Origin: Dipteris shenzhenensis
Taxonomy: Eukaryota; Polypodiophyta; Polypodiopsida; Gleicheniales
Assembly: GCA_047967505.1 (NCBI GenBank)
Contig: CM106538.1
Strand: one strand, 5' to 3'
DNA: 64,000 nucleotides
Part shown: positions 1 to 11,134 of the stretch, piece after piece
How the letters are laid out: each line of letters begins with the position of its first letter
Position numbering within the stretch: position 1 is the stretch's first letter
The notes under the pieces: model-generated
What the model was told of the DNA's origin: nothing
Databases searched by the model: none
The model's input: the letters and a program-made list of their open reading frames with translations, nothing else
Position numbers and translations under genes: made by a program

Positions 1-2250
1 ATGGACTTCCCCCAATCCCAACTGCGATATTTATTAATATTGCTGGGAGGGGTCAATTTCCCCTCCCGGCGAGTCAGCTGGTGGCGGGGGTGCAAAGGTA
101 TGGGGGAATAAGAGCGAGATCCCACTCCTTCAATGATATCTCACTAATCTCTCTCCATTTTCCTAATCATTTTTCGTTTTATGAACATTATCAATCTTAC
201 CAATAGTTAAAACTAACCATAATAAAGAAGGTGGGAAAGACTCGCTTCCACGACTTAATTTTTAGGAGGGGTATTCTTGAGTCGATGGAAGTCTTGCCAT
301 TTTTGCAAGAACGTATTTATCGCATCCTTGTTGCATTCTTTTTCTTCCCTATTAAGATTTAGTGGTTACAAGTCCTTAAGAATGTTAGAGGTTTCTTTAA
401 GTCGAGAGGTGGACCTCTCAAATTGACTAGGAGGAGTAAGTGATTGCGCCATAAGAGTTACCGATTGAGAAGGATAGTTTAGATATGGCTTCAGTTAGGG
501 CTTGCAATATATCATTAATTGTCCCTAACTGCTTTTTTATATTTTGTGCTCGAGTTTCAAGTTTAATGGATTTCGAATATGGAATCACGTAATCACCGTA
601 TAATCAACATCCTCCCTTTTGGAAAGAAAAGAGGCTTTAGAGGGACCTTGGGACTTTTAGAAAGTTAAGAAAGAGGGGGGCTTATGACCTTTGCTTTAAC
701 GTTGGGAAGAAAGGGGTATGAAAAGGAAAAAGTGATGGGGCTATTATCTAAGGTCTATAAACCTGATGGTGATGTGGCTAGTTCAAAGTGTATTTGCAGG
801 TCGACGATCTTCACGATTCAAGCTGCCTTTTCATTGCTTCACCGACCACCTCGATGGTAGTCTAGGTTCTAGGCGTGCCATTAAAGGTCATTTCCTTCAC
901 AGAAGAATTGAGCTTCTTCCCTATTGCCCTGTACTACTCCACTCTCTTGCGAGAACAGTGCCTATTCAGAGGCTGTCGGGTTGCTTCCTTCACAAACATG
1001 TCGTTCCTTCCTATCAACTCATCTTGGCTCTCTGGATTACCTTCAAGGTGTTTTTGCGTCCTCAATACGCTTCGATGTTCTTTCTTCCTCTATTGGCAGC
1101 GGGCTTTATCGCCTCTCTGTATATTCTGTGAACACGTCTGCAAAACGGCTCGGCTAGATGTATGGTGCTTTTAACGAAACGCGTGCTCCTCCGATGGATG
1201 AAGAGCGACGGATCAACAAATTTAATACCATGGCGATTTTTTTTTGTCCAGAAACATTAGCAACGGCTTGTCTCTTGATCCGCAAATGTAATCACAGCCT
1301 TTTGATTAAGTCTTTCTGTTCGTGGTAATCCTTATGGAGGTGGTTGCATCTGGATGTATGCCGCGAGTCCTCTGTGTCAATCTCTCTTCATGCCATGAGA
1401 TCCTCTCAAACAAACTCCATAGTCCTCTGTGTCAATCTCTCTTCATGCCATGAGATCCTCTCAAACAAACTCCATAAGAGCCTGTCTTGGTCTTCATTTG
1501 CACCTCCTCAATTATTACCTAAGCCTAGGTGTGACCCTAGACCCAAGCACTCTAGGTTCCGCTTTGCAAGTGTTGTCGTGCTCTCTGTTCACCATAATCA
1601 AGCCGTGGGGCTTTTGTGAGTATGGTTGACATAACAAATAATACTTGAGATGGGTAAAGCCATTGCCTAAATGGATTTTCCCAAGCAAGAGGGATTAATG
1701 AGTTTAGGCGATCTTGCTAGTGAAGCAAGACCATTAGTGATTAGTTGAAGATTAGATGGATCTTGCCAATGGATCACAAGGGGGGCCAAAATGGAGTATA
1801 GGTGCCTGACATGTGCAAAGATGATGTTGTGGCTTTCAGTAAAGGTTGTGTTCCTAAGAAACTAGTGATTCATGTGCACATGGTCACTAGATGGGGATCC
1901 ACCTGGGACATGGAGTCCTACCTACAGCTTTATGGATTCATCACAAGATGTTATAATCGGTATAGTTTTGGCTCTGAACAACCCATGACTAAGGACTCTA
2001 AGCTTTGAGTACCAATGCATGTGAAATAAGAGAAGAGATTAATTGTATTAATCCTAATGGAAAGACATGAATAAGTTTTCGTAGGAAGATAAGATCAAGA
2101 AGATGACAAGGATGCATCAACTTAGGAAGTAAAGATTAAGTACTCAATGCTTTTTCTTGCTTATTTGGAACTTGATTGCTTGGGTACATGCTAAAACTTA
2201 ACTTATTTGGAAAGTATACTATGGAGAAATAAATTAAGTTAATGAATCTT
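1..2250. other. Anonymous intergenic DNA
   Basis: I see no supported gene here. The open frames are short, lack recognisable domains and overlap on both strands. The sequence has no microsatellite apart from the 55-bp duplication listed separately. A purine-rich run near 1780 resembles a polypurine tract but no LTR follows it. It is probably old transposon debris, by analogy with the rest of the window. Confidence 0.4.
1366..1475. repeat. Perfect 55-bp tandem duplication
   Basis: A 55-bp unit starting AGTCCTCTGTGTC occurs twice head to tail (1366-1420 and 1421-1475) with no mismatch that I can see. The perfect identity points to a recent duplication, or to an assembly artefact. Confidence 0.9.
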
Positions 2251-2254
2251 AATC

Positions 2255-2950
2255 CAGGTCAATGAAGTGTGATGTTCATCATGAAGACATGGTGAGATGA
2301 AGACACACAGATTGAGAACAATTGTATAGAAATACGATGCAGCAGAGAGATTGTTTGGCAACAATGATAGTACAATAACCAAAGATCAAACACAATAGAG
2401 CATAATAAAAACTTCGTATCACCAAATAAGATACAGTTGATGGTGTTGTCCACTCGTGCGCTCTCCAATAGAGCTTCGATGGCGGCGATCTAGACAGACT
2501 CTGGATGGAGAAGAACTTGAGGTAGGGGTATTGGCATTCGATGTTGAGGCTTGAGAAGTGGCCTCCTTATATATCCCTTCGTAGTAGACCGATTCCAATA
2601 TACTGATTGGCTGGCGGTGGCACATGCATATTGACTTAGCACATTGTGTGACTAAGTGTGAGGATGGTGGCACATGTTTGCTTGAATTTTGCCACCGGTC
2701 AAAGACCATTGACCACCGACCATCGACCACGCATGCGTAAGCGAATTCACATGTGAATGCTCACGCGCATGCAACGGACCCCGCCATTGGGGGTGTTGCC
2801 CCCGAACCCTCGTTGGGACGTCGCCCCTAGATCGTTAGGATCAGGGATGCTGCCTCCAAACCCCCGAGGAGTACGTTGTTCCTTCTAGCATCTCCTAACC
2901 ATCAAATGGTCACCATGTGACCTCATCTCATGTCAAAACTAGGATCCTAC
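2255..2950 (-). mobile_element. LTR-like block (probable solo or orphan LTR, minus strand)
   Basis: Read on the minus strand, this block has the layout of a plant LTR: GC-rich text with repeated CCCCCGAACCC-type runs, then a TATA box (about 2565-2577 on the plus strand), then a pyrimidine-rich leader. I could not find a partner LTR, a primer site or a target duplication, so both ends are approximate and the call rests on composition alone. Confidence 0.35.
2565..2577 (-). promoter_or_regulatory. TATA box in the LTR-like block
   Basis: The minus strand reads GGGATATATAAGG, a good plant TATA box. It sits where an LTR promoter would be expected. Whether it is used is unknown. Confidence 0.4.
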
Positions 2951-3839
2951 CAATGTCTAGTGCTCACACCATGGCTTCTCCTCATAATGGGAGCCTTACA
3001 AAAGGGCACTATGGAACATTGGTGGTCACATATGAGAGGTGGGCATTGCACATAAACCAACAAATTGATCACCAAGAAAGAGGAGATGCCTTGATAAGCT
3101 AGATTGTATTAGGTTAATTGACTTGATGTGTCAAAATAGAAAGTATAATAGGTGGGTATAATGGCCAAGAGCCGCCCTCATTCTTGTTCTCAAGGCGGTT
3201 CGATGAGAGTTGGTCTCTAGATTTTTAGGAGGGACATGCAACCTCTGGCACCTCCATAGAGCTAGAGTTTTAAGGCTTGTGAGCTATTGGCAAGCACATG
3301 ATGAAGCGGTTTTTCTTGACGATTACGTGATGCTTTTAGCTATGGAATCTTGTTGCCATATTCAGTGTGAGTGTGTAGATGGTCGTGGTAGAGCCTTGGT
3401 GGCTAGTTGATGTGTCTTGTAAGAGCAACAAGCCCAGTCGAGTTGAGCTCATTTTGATAGAGTAATTAAAGTATTTTGGCTTGTTTGATATGCCAAATTT
3501 CTTTCTCTGCTGATAGTTGCTTCATGAGCTTTCGCATTGAATTCACAATTGTGTAATTGCATGAATTGAGAGAGAACTCTAGCCATCAGATATACAGTTG
3601 AAAGTTTTTTAAGTTTCAAGGATAGTAGTATATGCCTATAAAATTGTGATTTGGGAAGTTGTTTTGAGTTGCAAATATTTGGGATTATGCATGTATAGCA
3701 AGGGGTCTTGGAGTTGGTAAATGTACTTCAAATTTCAATTTTGAGACAGTGTATTAATTATTCTTTTAAAAAAACCAACCAACCTAGGCATGGCTAAGCC
3801 TTTTAGACCTAAGGTTTTATGGATAAAGGCAAAGCTCTA
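2951..3839. other. Anonymous DNA
   Basis: No gene, LTR end or RNA is recognisable. The open frames are under 70 codons with no motifs. The Ty3 gag-like text begins close to the right end of this stretch. Confidence 0.4.
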
Positions 3840-4548
3840 GCAATGGATGTTGAAGAGGAAGCCTCACAGGTGGATCCCGTAGAATCAGGAATCTGACCAA
3901 CACAACAAGTTCCATGCTCAACGGCCTATACATTGTTAGGTAGGATTGCTTTGTTAGAGGATGCCTTACAAAAAATTTTGGCTCAACAACTACAAGCAAA
4001 TGTTGGGCAATATGAACCTAGACAGATGGTTCATAGTATGTCTACAAGAACACCCAAGGAGGAATAAGAAAAAGCCCATAAGGAGCCTAAAACTAGTATA
4101 CATATGGTCAAGCCTAGGAGGGCTAAGATACCTAATATTGCCATTTAAAGGCCAAAGAACTATTCTAGTCTGATGACTAACTGTAGCTCCAATGTCATAG
4201 TCCTAGTTGCACAAATGGGATGAATTTTTTGCCATTTGTGAAATCAAAAATGACATGAAGGAAATTCAAGAGGCCACACATATGTTTAATGAGGCAGCGG
4301 ATAGGTGGTGGATTAAATAACAAAAGGATGGTGTGGCATCCACTACTTGTCAAGAAAGAATTTAGAAAGCATTTCTTGCCTCCTGACAAAGCATCCTAAG
4401 CTTGGGATCAGTATAGGAACCTTCGTCAGAGAAAGTTGTCAGTGGTTGAATATACTGACAAATTTAAGGAATGTGTAATGAAGATATATGAACCTTCTCC
4501 TCAGTCGATGCAAGTAAAGGTTTTTATTTTCGGACTAAATGTAGAATC
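3840..4548 (+). pseudogene. Ty3/gypsy gag remnant, 5' part
   Basis: In shifting plus-strand frames this resembles the N-terminal and central part of a Ty3/gypsy Gag, the capsid protein that packages element RNA. One stretch reads ILAQQLQANVGQYEPRQ, and near 4350-4470 there is the typical FRKHFLPPD ... AWDQYRNLRQ ... VVEYTDKFKE pattern of the retrotrans_gag domain. Several stops and frameshifts make it non-functional. It is cut at 4548 by copia element A and resumes at 16391, with the 5-bp GAATC duplicated at both junctions. Confidence 0.7.
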
Positions 4549-5259
4549 TGTTAGATATCAATGCTCCACTCTCGTGTAACTATGCGGGAACCAGCTAACT
4601 CTACTTGTAAGCCCCCCATATGAGGAGAAGGCATTTGAGTAGCTCGACTATCCGGTAGGTCCTGGTTTGGACACCAGATGGGGGCCATGTGTGGCCTGAT
4701 GGCTGGACGGCTTCAGATGGAGTTGGCACACCGCCAACTAGGCTACATGCAAGTGCGGGAAGGCATCCCTTGACTGACTGCACTGAGGGTAGACGGAGCA
4801 TTTCCCGGGGCAGCCCACTCTCGAGTTGCGGGGCCCGTTTGGAGCCTCAGATGATCTCGGATGGCTGTGGGCCGAACGGCAACCATAGGTTAGTTGCTTT
4901 GTTTTACGCACTGGTTCTATCGTATGGTCGGTGGCCTATTTCAGGATCGACCCCCAGTCGACCGTTTTGGGCGGACTGGGTCGGCCACCCAATTGAGCCT
5001 AACCGACTACGACTGGTGGCTATATAAGAGCAAGCCCGTGAAGCCCATTTCATCACTGGCTACAGAAACCCTGATTCCTTAGCATCCAGCCTCCGTCTTC
5101 AACTGTTTCCAGCACGCCATCGAAGCTTCTTTCATAGGAGCGCACGGTTGGGAGGCAGCGCCATCTATTGTATTAGTTCTATAGTAATCAAATTTTTGAT
5201 TCTCCATATTATCTTGTTTTCTCATCTGTTGAGCACAGACGTATTATTATTTTCTTACA
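4549..5259 (+). repeat. 5' LTR of copia element A
   Basis: The LTR is 711 bp, has TG...CA ends, and is flanked on the left by the target duplication GAATC. A TATA box (TATATAAG, 5021-5028) lies about 240 bp before its end and would set the start of element RNA. It pairs with the 699-bp copy at 15692. Confidence 0.92.
5021..5028 (+). promoter_or_regulatory. TATA box in LTR A
   Basis: TATATAAG sits in the 3' third of the LTR. The right LTR carries TATATAGG at the equivalent place, so the motif has decayed there. Confidence 0.6.
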
Positions 5260-5271
5260 TGGTATCAAAGC
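5260..5271 (+). other. Primer-binding site of element A
   Basis: TGGTATCAAAGC directly follows the LTR. It matches the 3' end complement of plant initiator tRNA-Met (TGGTATCAGAGC) except for one base. Confidence 0.85.
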
Positions 5272-5329
5272 CTGGACTCTAGCAAGAAGATTTGGTAGTG
5301 TGTTTTTGTTTGCGAGCAGATTGTGAGAG

Positions 5330-5798
5330 ATGGCCCAGCCCGCAAGACTGCGAATCCCACCGTTCGGCGAAAGCAGAAAGTTGGACAGCTCTAACTATCC
5401 TCTCTGGAAGTTCAAGATGAAGACCATCCTAAGCGCATATGAGCTTTGGGACACTGCTACTGGGGTGGACGTAAGGCCGGATCCAGCCAATGCAGGACAA
5501 CAGATAGTACCAACTGCGGATGAGATTCTCGCGTGGACAAGAAGAAATGTAGATGCGTTGTGTTCTATTGCCTGCAGTGTTAGTGATTCCGTCATGGCGT
5601 TAATTCAACATGTCATCTCAGCGGAGGAGGCATGGACGGTCTTGAAAAATCAGTACGAGACCACGAATCAGACGCGGATTCAAAATCTGGAGACTCAACT
5701 CGCGAACGAGAAGTTGTCTAAGCCTGAAGCGGCAGAGAAGTTCATCACCAGGGTGAAAAATCTGCGCGATCAGATGACTGCGACTGGCATCACCATCA
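5330..5798 (+). pseudogene. Copia A gag, N-terminal part
   Basis: From the ATG at 5330 this reads as the N-terminal half of a copia Gag, the particle protein. It has the LDSSNYPLWKFKMK motif near residue 20, the usual start of the DUF4219/UBN2 gag region, and AEEAWTVLKNQYE and FITRVKNLRDQM further on. It is open for about 157 codons and is then cut after 5798 by element B, whose target duplication CATCA ends the coding part. The rest of this Gag lies inverted at 13721-13904. Confidence 0.85.
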
Positions 5799-5945
5799 TG
5801 TTGGGGTAAAGGGCAGTGTGCCCACCCACTTGTACAGTGCCCATATATACTCATATATATATGATAGAGGAATAAGCTGGAGTAGCTTTTGCTCCACCAC
5901 TTTTGGTGTCTCCTTAACCCTTTGTGTGTGCTCTCCTCTCACACA
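5799..5945 (+). repeat. 5' LTR of element B
   Basis: This 147-bp repeat starts TGTTGGGGTAAAG and ends CTCACACA. It is preceded by target duplication CATCA (5794-5798). The copy at 13905-14051 is the same length, nearly identical and reversed. The LTR is very short for a copia element of this coding content. Confidence 0.9.
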
Positions 5946-5947
5946 AC

Positions 5948-5959
5948 TGGTATCAGAGC
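5948..5959 (+). other. Primer-binding site of element B
   Basis: TGGTATCAGAGC, the exact complement of the plant initiator tRNA-Met 3' end, lies two bases after the LTR. Confidence 0.92.
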
Positions 5960-7762
5960 TTGTTCGGAAGCCATCCAGGAGCTTGTTGAGCAGCTGGTGG
6001 TGGCATTTCGGATTGCATGTGAGCCCTTGAGCTCGTTTATGAGAAGGGTTGTGGAGTCGATCGCCTAGTGTTGGAAGGAGACCGTCGATGGAGATCATCG
6101 ATGATGTCGTGTGTTGCTAGCTTATGGAGCCGTGGAGCAGCCATAGATCCCCTTGCAAGTGAATCTTGCTCGTCATTGGAGGTGAGGCGTTGCATGGAGG
6201 GCTGTAGGGAAGCTCTTTGTAGATGCAGCTGCTGCAGATGGCTCGTGAGCAGGAGAGTATTTCAAGTCTGAGGCACTTGTAAGGGTTGATGGAGCCGTGG
6301 ACACTAGAGGTGCCCTTGAGAGGATGGCACGAAACAGGCTATTTCAAAAGGAAGAGATGTGAGCAAAGGAACAAGAGCATCCCAGCACTAGCAGCAACTC
6401 CATCCCGTGAGCAAAGGAAGAGCAGCCCAGTGATAGCAACAACATCCACTTTGGAGAGCTTGTGGATTGCATGTTTGATGCAGTTGTATGCTTGGGAGAT
6501 AGCCGGTGTTGCATTTGAGGTCTTGGAGCTGAGCATTGGCTGATTTTGGTCTCTTTGCGGGACATTTTGCAGAAGTACGCCTTGTGGACATTGTGTGGGA
6601 TATGTGCTTGTGCGCTATGCAGCTTCTTTCAGTTGCAGTTGAGCTTTGTTAGCTCGTGTTTTCCCGTGCATTTGGGTCCTGTTGGACATAATTTGCTGCA
6701 TCTTGTCCATGCTGGGCATTAGACAGCGTCAGTTTCTTTCAGTTGGTCTTGGCTTGGCTCGGGGACAGGTGTAGGTCTCCCCGAGTGACAGTAGGCTAAC
6801 AGAGACTCAGGTATTGAGATCCTGTCAGATTAGCAATGTTTGGAGCTGTTTTAGGGCTGGTTTGTCAGCATTTTGGGGCTGATTTGTTACCGTATTCGGG
6901 GCTGATTTTATGGCATTGTGTTTGCCATTGGTCAGGACGTTACAATTGCTGATGTTGCTGTTTTTTATGACAAAATAGTCATTTTCAGGACTGAATATCT
7001 CTTTCTTGGTGCGGAATTGCACTTTGTGCCGAACTGGAAAGTTGTAGTTCACAGAACATACTACAACTTTGCTTTTGGAAGCAAGTTGATCTGGTATAAG
7101 CTGCAGGAGTTACAGCCTCTGCAAAACCACAAAAAGTTGCAGTCTACTGTCTATTTGTGACCAATGTGCAGGAAGCTGTTTTTCAGGTGAGAATATCTGA
7201 GAATCCACAAGGATTTGGCTCTTGAGGTCAACTGACAAGTTGTAGATCTTTCTACCAGCTACAACTTTGCTGTTTACAGCTTTGGCATCCGGTCTTTTGG
7301 TGAAAATATATCACTGTTCAAAAACAAGGACAGCGTATTATCTTGCCCAAAGTGGCTGTGAGATATTGTTGTAGGAATTTCTCTTGCACAACAGTAAATT
7401 ACAAAAAGTGATTGGGATCTCACTTCAGTCCAAGGGCATTATTGGCATTTTGGCAAGTCACTTTGGCACATTTGGCAAGTGGTGAATGCTTGATTTTGTT
7501 GCCAAAGGATTGCACACTTGAGGTGATGCATTGGTGATGCAGTAAATGCCATTTCGATGCATTATGGATTTGCATTGGTGGATGCCGCACTAATGTTTAT
7601 GGATAGTTGAGCTGGGCTCCTATTGCCATTGGTTGAGTAGGCATTGCTCATTTGGTTCAGTGCATTTCTTACTTGGATTGCCAGGCATTGGTAGGTTACT
7701 AGACTGCATATATTCTTGTTTATGACTCTTTATGGCTGAGTGTTTTTTAGCATTGGATCAGC
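5960..7762 (+). other. Long untranslated leader of element B
   Basis: About 1.8 kb separates the primer site from the first Gag-like text. I find no protein domain. Repeated short phrases such as GGAGCCGTGGA occur near 6120 and 6290, and GTTGTAG/CTACAACTT phrases recur at 7040-7280. A leader this long is unusual for copia elements. It could hold structured RNA, or be sequence picked up from elsewhere. Confidence 0.5.
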
Positions 7763-7912
7763 CAGTTTAAACTTTCAGTATTGGAAAGAGCATATTTATG
7801 ATGTGTTAGTGCAGAAGAGGCAGCATAAGCCCATTCAATGCAAAGGTGTCAAGCCTAATCGCATTAAACAGAGTGATTGGGATGACATGGATGAGCAAGC
7901 ATGCTCCCTCTA

Positions 7913-8931
7913 GGATGCGTCAATTTTACGAGCAAAAACCTATGAGCAGGTTTATCCGAGCGTGTTTTTCAAGAGATTTTTAAAAATGTTTTTCTTTAGG
8001 AAACATGGTTTTTACACTTTTATTTTCACTAGAACTAGATCCCTTTATCATAAAAATATACAGACTAGTCACTCATTCATTTTTACACAACATAATTTTC
8101 TTATCTAGAGACATCCCTTTGTACCCCTGTTATTACCTTAAAAAAGTGTTGATTCCTTTAAGAAACATTCCTCATAATCACTCTCAATGTAATAATACTA
8201 TGCATATATAATTACTTATTAACACATTTATATCATATGGCAATATCTTTTTAGTGTTTTTATAGCATATTTATGGACATGTTTCTAAAGAAGTTTAAAT
8301 TACTATAAATAAGTATTAACTTGGGCTTATATATCACTCTCATAAAATACATGTAATATTTAATACTATATATGGAAGATTTTCCAAAATATAACTTCAT
8401 AGATGTGCTCAAATGGGGTGTTCCGATCAATTTGAGTGGTTGAATGACTATATTTGGACATTGGATATGAAAGTTATGTCACTTTTAAAAGTGCTGTCCA
8501 AGGTAGTTTCGCCAGCGAAACTACCTTGGGAGACTTGCTTCAAAGGGGTTTCGTTGGCGAAACTACCTGGATGGCTTGCTTCAATGAGTTTTCTTTGAAG
8601 AAACTCTTTCATGAAGATAGGTTGAGAGAGGGTTTTCAATGTCACCCCCTATTAAGTAAAAGTTGTAGGCAGGATCATAAGGGAATTTTTATAGAGAAGT
8701 CTACTCTACATGTGGGTTTCTTCAAAAGCCATCCCATTATGCTCTCACCATTCCTACAGATTCACCTAAAGATTTTTGTATAAAATAGGCATTGCTATAA
8801 TACTTTGCATATTTCTAAGTGAAACTATGTTTTCTTTTGATCGATTTTTGCCATATTTATGCATAGTTGGAAGCATTTTTTTTCCTTCGCTCGGACGCTC
8901 GGAAGATTTCGCTCAGAAAATGCTCGTCCCC
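7913..8931. mobile_element. Non-autonomous DNA transposon, copy 1 (Mutator-like by target duplication)
   Basis: This 1.0-kb AT-rich block is the same as 49230-50257 from end to end. It starts GGATGCGTCAATTTTACGAGC and ends CTCAGAAAATGCTCGTCCCC. The ends form an imperfect terminal inverted repeat sharing GG, CG, ATTTT and GAGC blocks. It sits inside B's gag. The flanks match for CTCTA (7908-7912 and 8932-8936), or 8 of 9 bases if the C run is shifted. No transposase is encoded. A 15-bp-arm palindrome lies at 8498-8529. I assign it to Mutator-like elements mainly from the exact 9-bp duplication of copy 2. Confidence 0.75.
8498..8529. repeat. Perfect palindrome inside the DNA transposon
   Basis: Arms CCAAGGTAGTTTCGC and GCGAAACTACCTTGG are exact complements with only two bases (CA) between them. 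A second, weaker GTTTCG...CGAAAC pair follows about 20 bp later. Confidence 0.9.
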
Positions 8932-9604
8932 CTCTATCATTCAGTCATCACTCTCAAAGTCAGTCTACTTGCAGGTACAGGATGGTGTACAAGGTATAGA
9001 CTGCCATGCATATGAGTTCTATACTCGTATATGCCGGATGTATGACCATGATAGTGTTATGTTACAGCATGATGAGTTGAAATGCCCTGATGTGTTGAAA
9101 TACAGCCTTGATATGCACTCCAGAGGTAGATCAATTGGTAGAAACAGGTCATGTTCAAGGGGGAATTCCAAGAGCAAGTCTAGCTCTCGGACTTGTGTTA
9201 GATGTTTCTATTGTGGAAAGTATGGCCACATGAAAAAGTATTGCTGGAAATGGCTGAGAAAATACAAGAAGAAGAGCAAGGTTAAGAATGACAGGAAGAA
9301 GGAGAAGAAGCATGTTGAGCTTCAAGGGGTGGATGCCAGGGTTTCCACTGACAATAGCAGTGATCAAGGCATTCTTTTGTCTATGTCTGACACCTCCTTC
9401 TTGGCCACTGATGTACCCATTCTCGGTGATTGGATGTTACATCCATGTGCTTCATGTCATATGACCCCTCATAGGTCATGGTTCAGTGCATATCAGGAAT
9501 GCATTGTCGAGAGTGGTTTGATGGGCATTGATCATTCTATGGATGTCTATGGTTATGGGGATATCCACCTTGTTATGCCTAGTGGCTCTATTCTTGTTCT
9601 ATAG

Positions 9605-11131
9605 AGGGTTAGACATATACCAGGACTTGCTACAAGCAAGATCAGTATTGGACAGTTTGTTGAGGCAGGTTATCATGTCTCTTTGGGTGATCATGCATGG
9701 AAGATTACTAGAGGCAATCTGTTTATGGCTAGGGGATCACGGGTTGGATTCTCTTATGCATTGCATGTATCAGGTGTCCAAGATAAGATGCTTATGATTA
9801 GTAAGCACCCATCAGTTAGTTTATGGTATGCTAGACTTGGACATATGTCTACTGCAGGTATGGAAGCCCTTACAACATTGAGATACATTCTTGTTATGGA
9901 TGTCTCTCAAATTTTATGTCATGATTGTGATGATGATCAGCACTCAGGATCCTCTTTTGTGAGGAAGACAGTCAGTGAGAGGTATGTTGAGCCATTGCAG
10001 TTGGTTCATAGTGCAGTTTGTGGGCCTATGCCTACCGTTTCACTGGGTGGCGCCTCTTACTTTGTGACATTTATTGATGCTGCTACAAAGTACATATGGA
10101 TATATCCGATTCGGCAGAAGCATCATGTATATGATACATTTCAACGCTTCTTGGGTAATGCTGAAAATCAGTCAGGAAAGAAGCTATTGAGCTTGATGAC
10201 TGATGGTGATGCAGAGTTTACCTCTTCTAGATTTCAGCATCTATGTGATACACTTGGTATCAAGAGGGTGTTGACCACTCCTCATCTTTTTGCTCACGAT
10301 GCCTTGGCAGAAGGCATAAATCGGATTCTATTGGACAAGATTGGTAGCATGCTACGGTATGCAGGTCTTACCGAATGCTATTGGGCTGAGGCATGTAAGA
10401 CAGCTGCATACTTGCTTAACAGGTCACCCAGGAGATCTCTGAATGGTAGAGTGCCATTTGACTTCTTGACAGGCAGGGCACCATGTTATGAGCATTTACG
10501 TGTGTTTGGCTGCGAGGGTTATGCTCATAGTTCCCAATCGAGGAGATGTATCTTCCTTGGATACAGTGAGTCCACTAGGGACTATAGGTTATGGGATTCT
10601 TCAACTAGAGAGTTGATACGCAGCCATAATGTCTATTTTAGAGAGGATGCTATGTTTAGACAACCCAGTACTATGGATAGCAGGAGAGTGGTGGTCCAAG
10701 AGGGTGTAAGTGCACTGATACCTCCGAATTCTATACAGGGACAGCCCATATCCTTTGGAGTGGGAGGTTTTTCCCACGGTGAGCAAGTTATAAAGTTGGG
10801 ACAGCCACGATTACTTTCTGATTTTGGTCAGCGACGGTCAGATGTCTCTAGTATTCCACAAGTTTATACTCCTATGGAGATTGTTGATGCATCTTCTATG
10901 GACAGTTACAATTTACTCCCAGGATGCGGAGTGCCTCTTGCAGATGAGGATGAGGCTATGCATGGTGAGGAGGATATCTTGGCTAATGATGCCCGGTATG
11001 ATCCATTGGCTAGTTATGGCAAAACAGATGTGGTTTCTGCAGTTATTGACTCGGGTCATATTGCGCATGGGCAAGAATCATTGATATGTTTGCTTCATAG
11101 GTGCCTCCATGGCCAGAAGCAACAATCCCCT
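9605..11131 (+). pseudogene. Element B integrase and start of reverse transcriptase
   Basis: The frame continues from gag/protease past a TAG at 9602-9604. A GAG-pre-integrase zinc segment (LWYARLGHMS, then CHDC) precedes the integrase core, which inserts element DNA into the host. The three acidic positions can be placed at FIDAATKYIW, LMTDGDAEF and ALAEGINR. The surrounding signature residues are altered (DGDAE for the usual DNGGE). A typical copia C-terminal segment follows (EACKTAAYLLNRSP, LRVFGCEGYAH, RRCIFLGYS). The last part matches copia reverse transcriptase only weakly. The frame ends at a TGA at 11132. Confidence 0.75.
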
Positions 11132-11134
11132 TGA

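Larger units (their letters stand above)
7763..9601 (+). pseudogene. Element B gag and protease region, interrupted
   Basis: Gag starts in the text FQYWKEHIYDVLVQ near 7763 and runs to 7912. There a DNA transposon (7913-8931) splits it. It resumes at about 8932 and is open to the stop at 9602. Downstream of the split are basic residues, a CCHC zinc knuckle (CFYCGKYGHMKKYC, about 9206-9247) for RNA binding, and a lysine-rich tail. A protease-like segment follows (DWMLHPCASCHMT) in which the catalytic D-S/T-G has become D-W-M, so protease activity is unlikely. It is non-functional as it stands. Confidence 0.75.
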
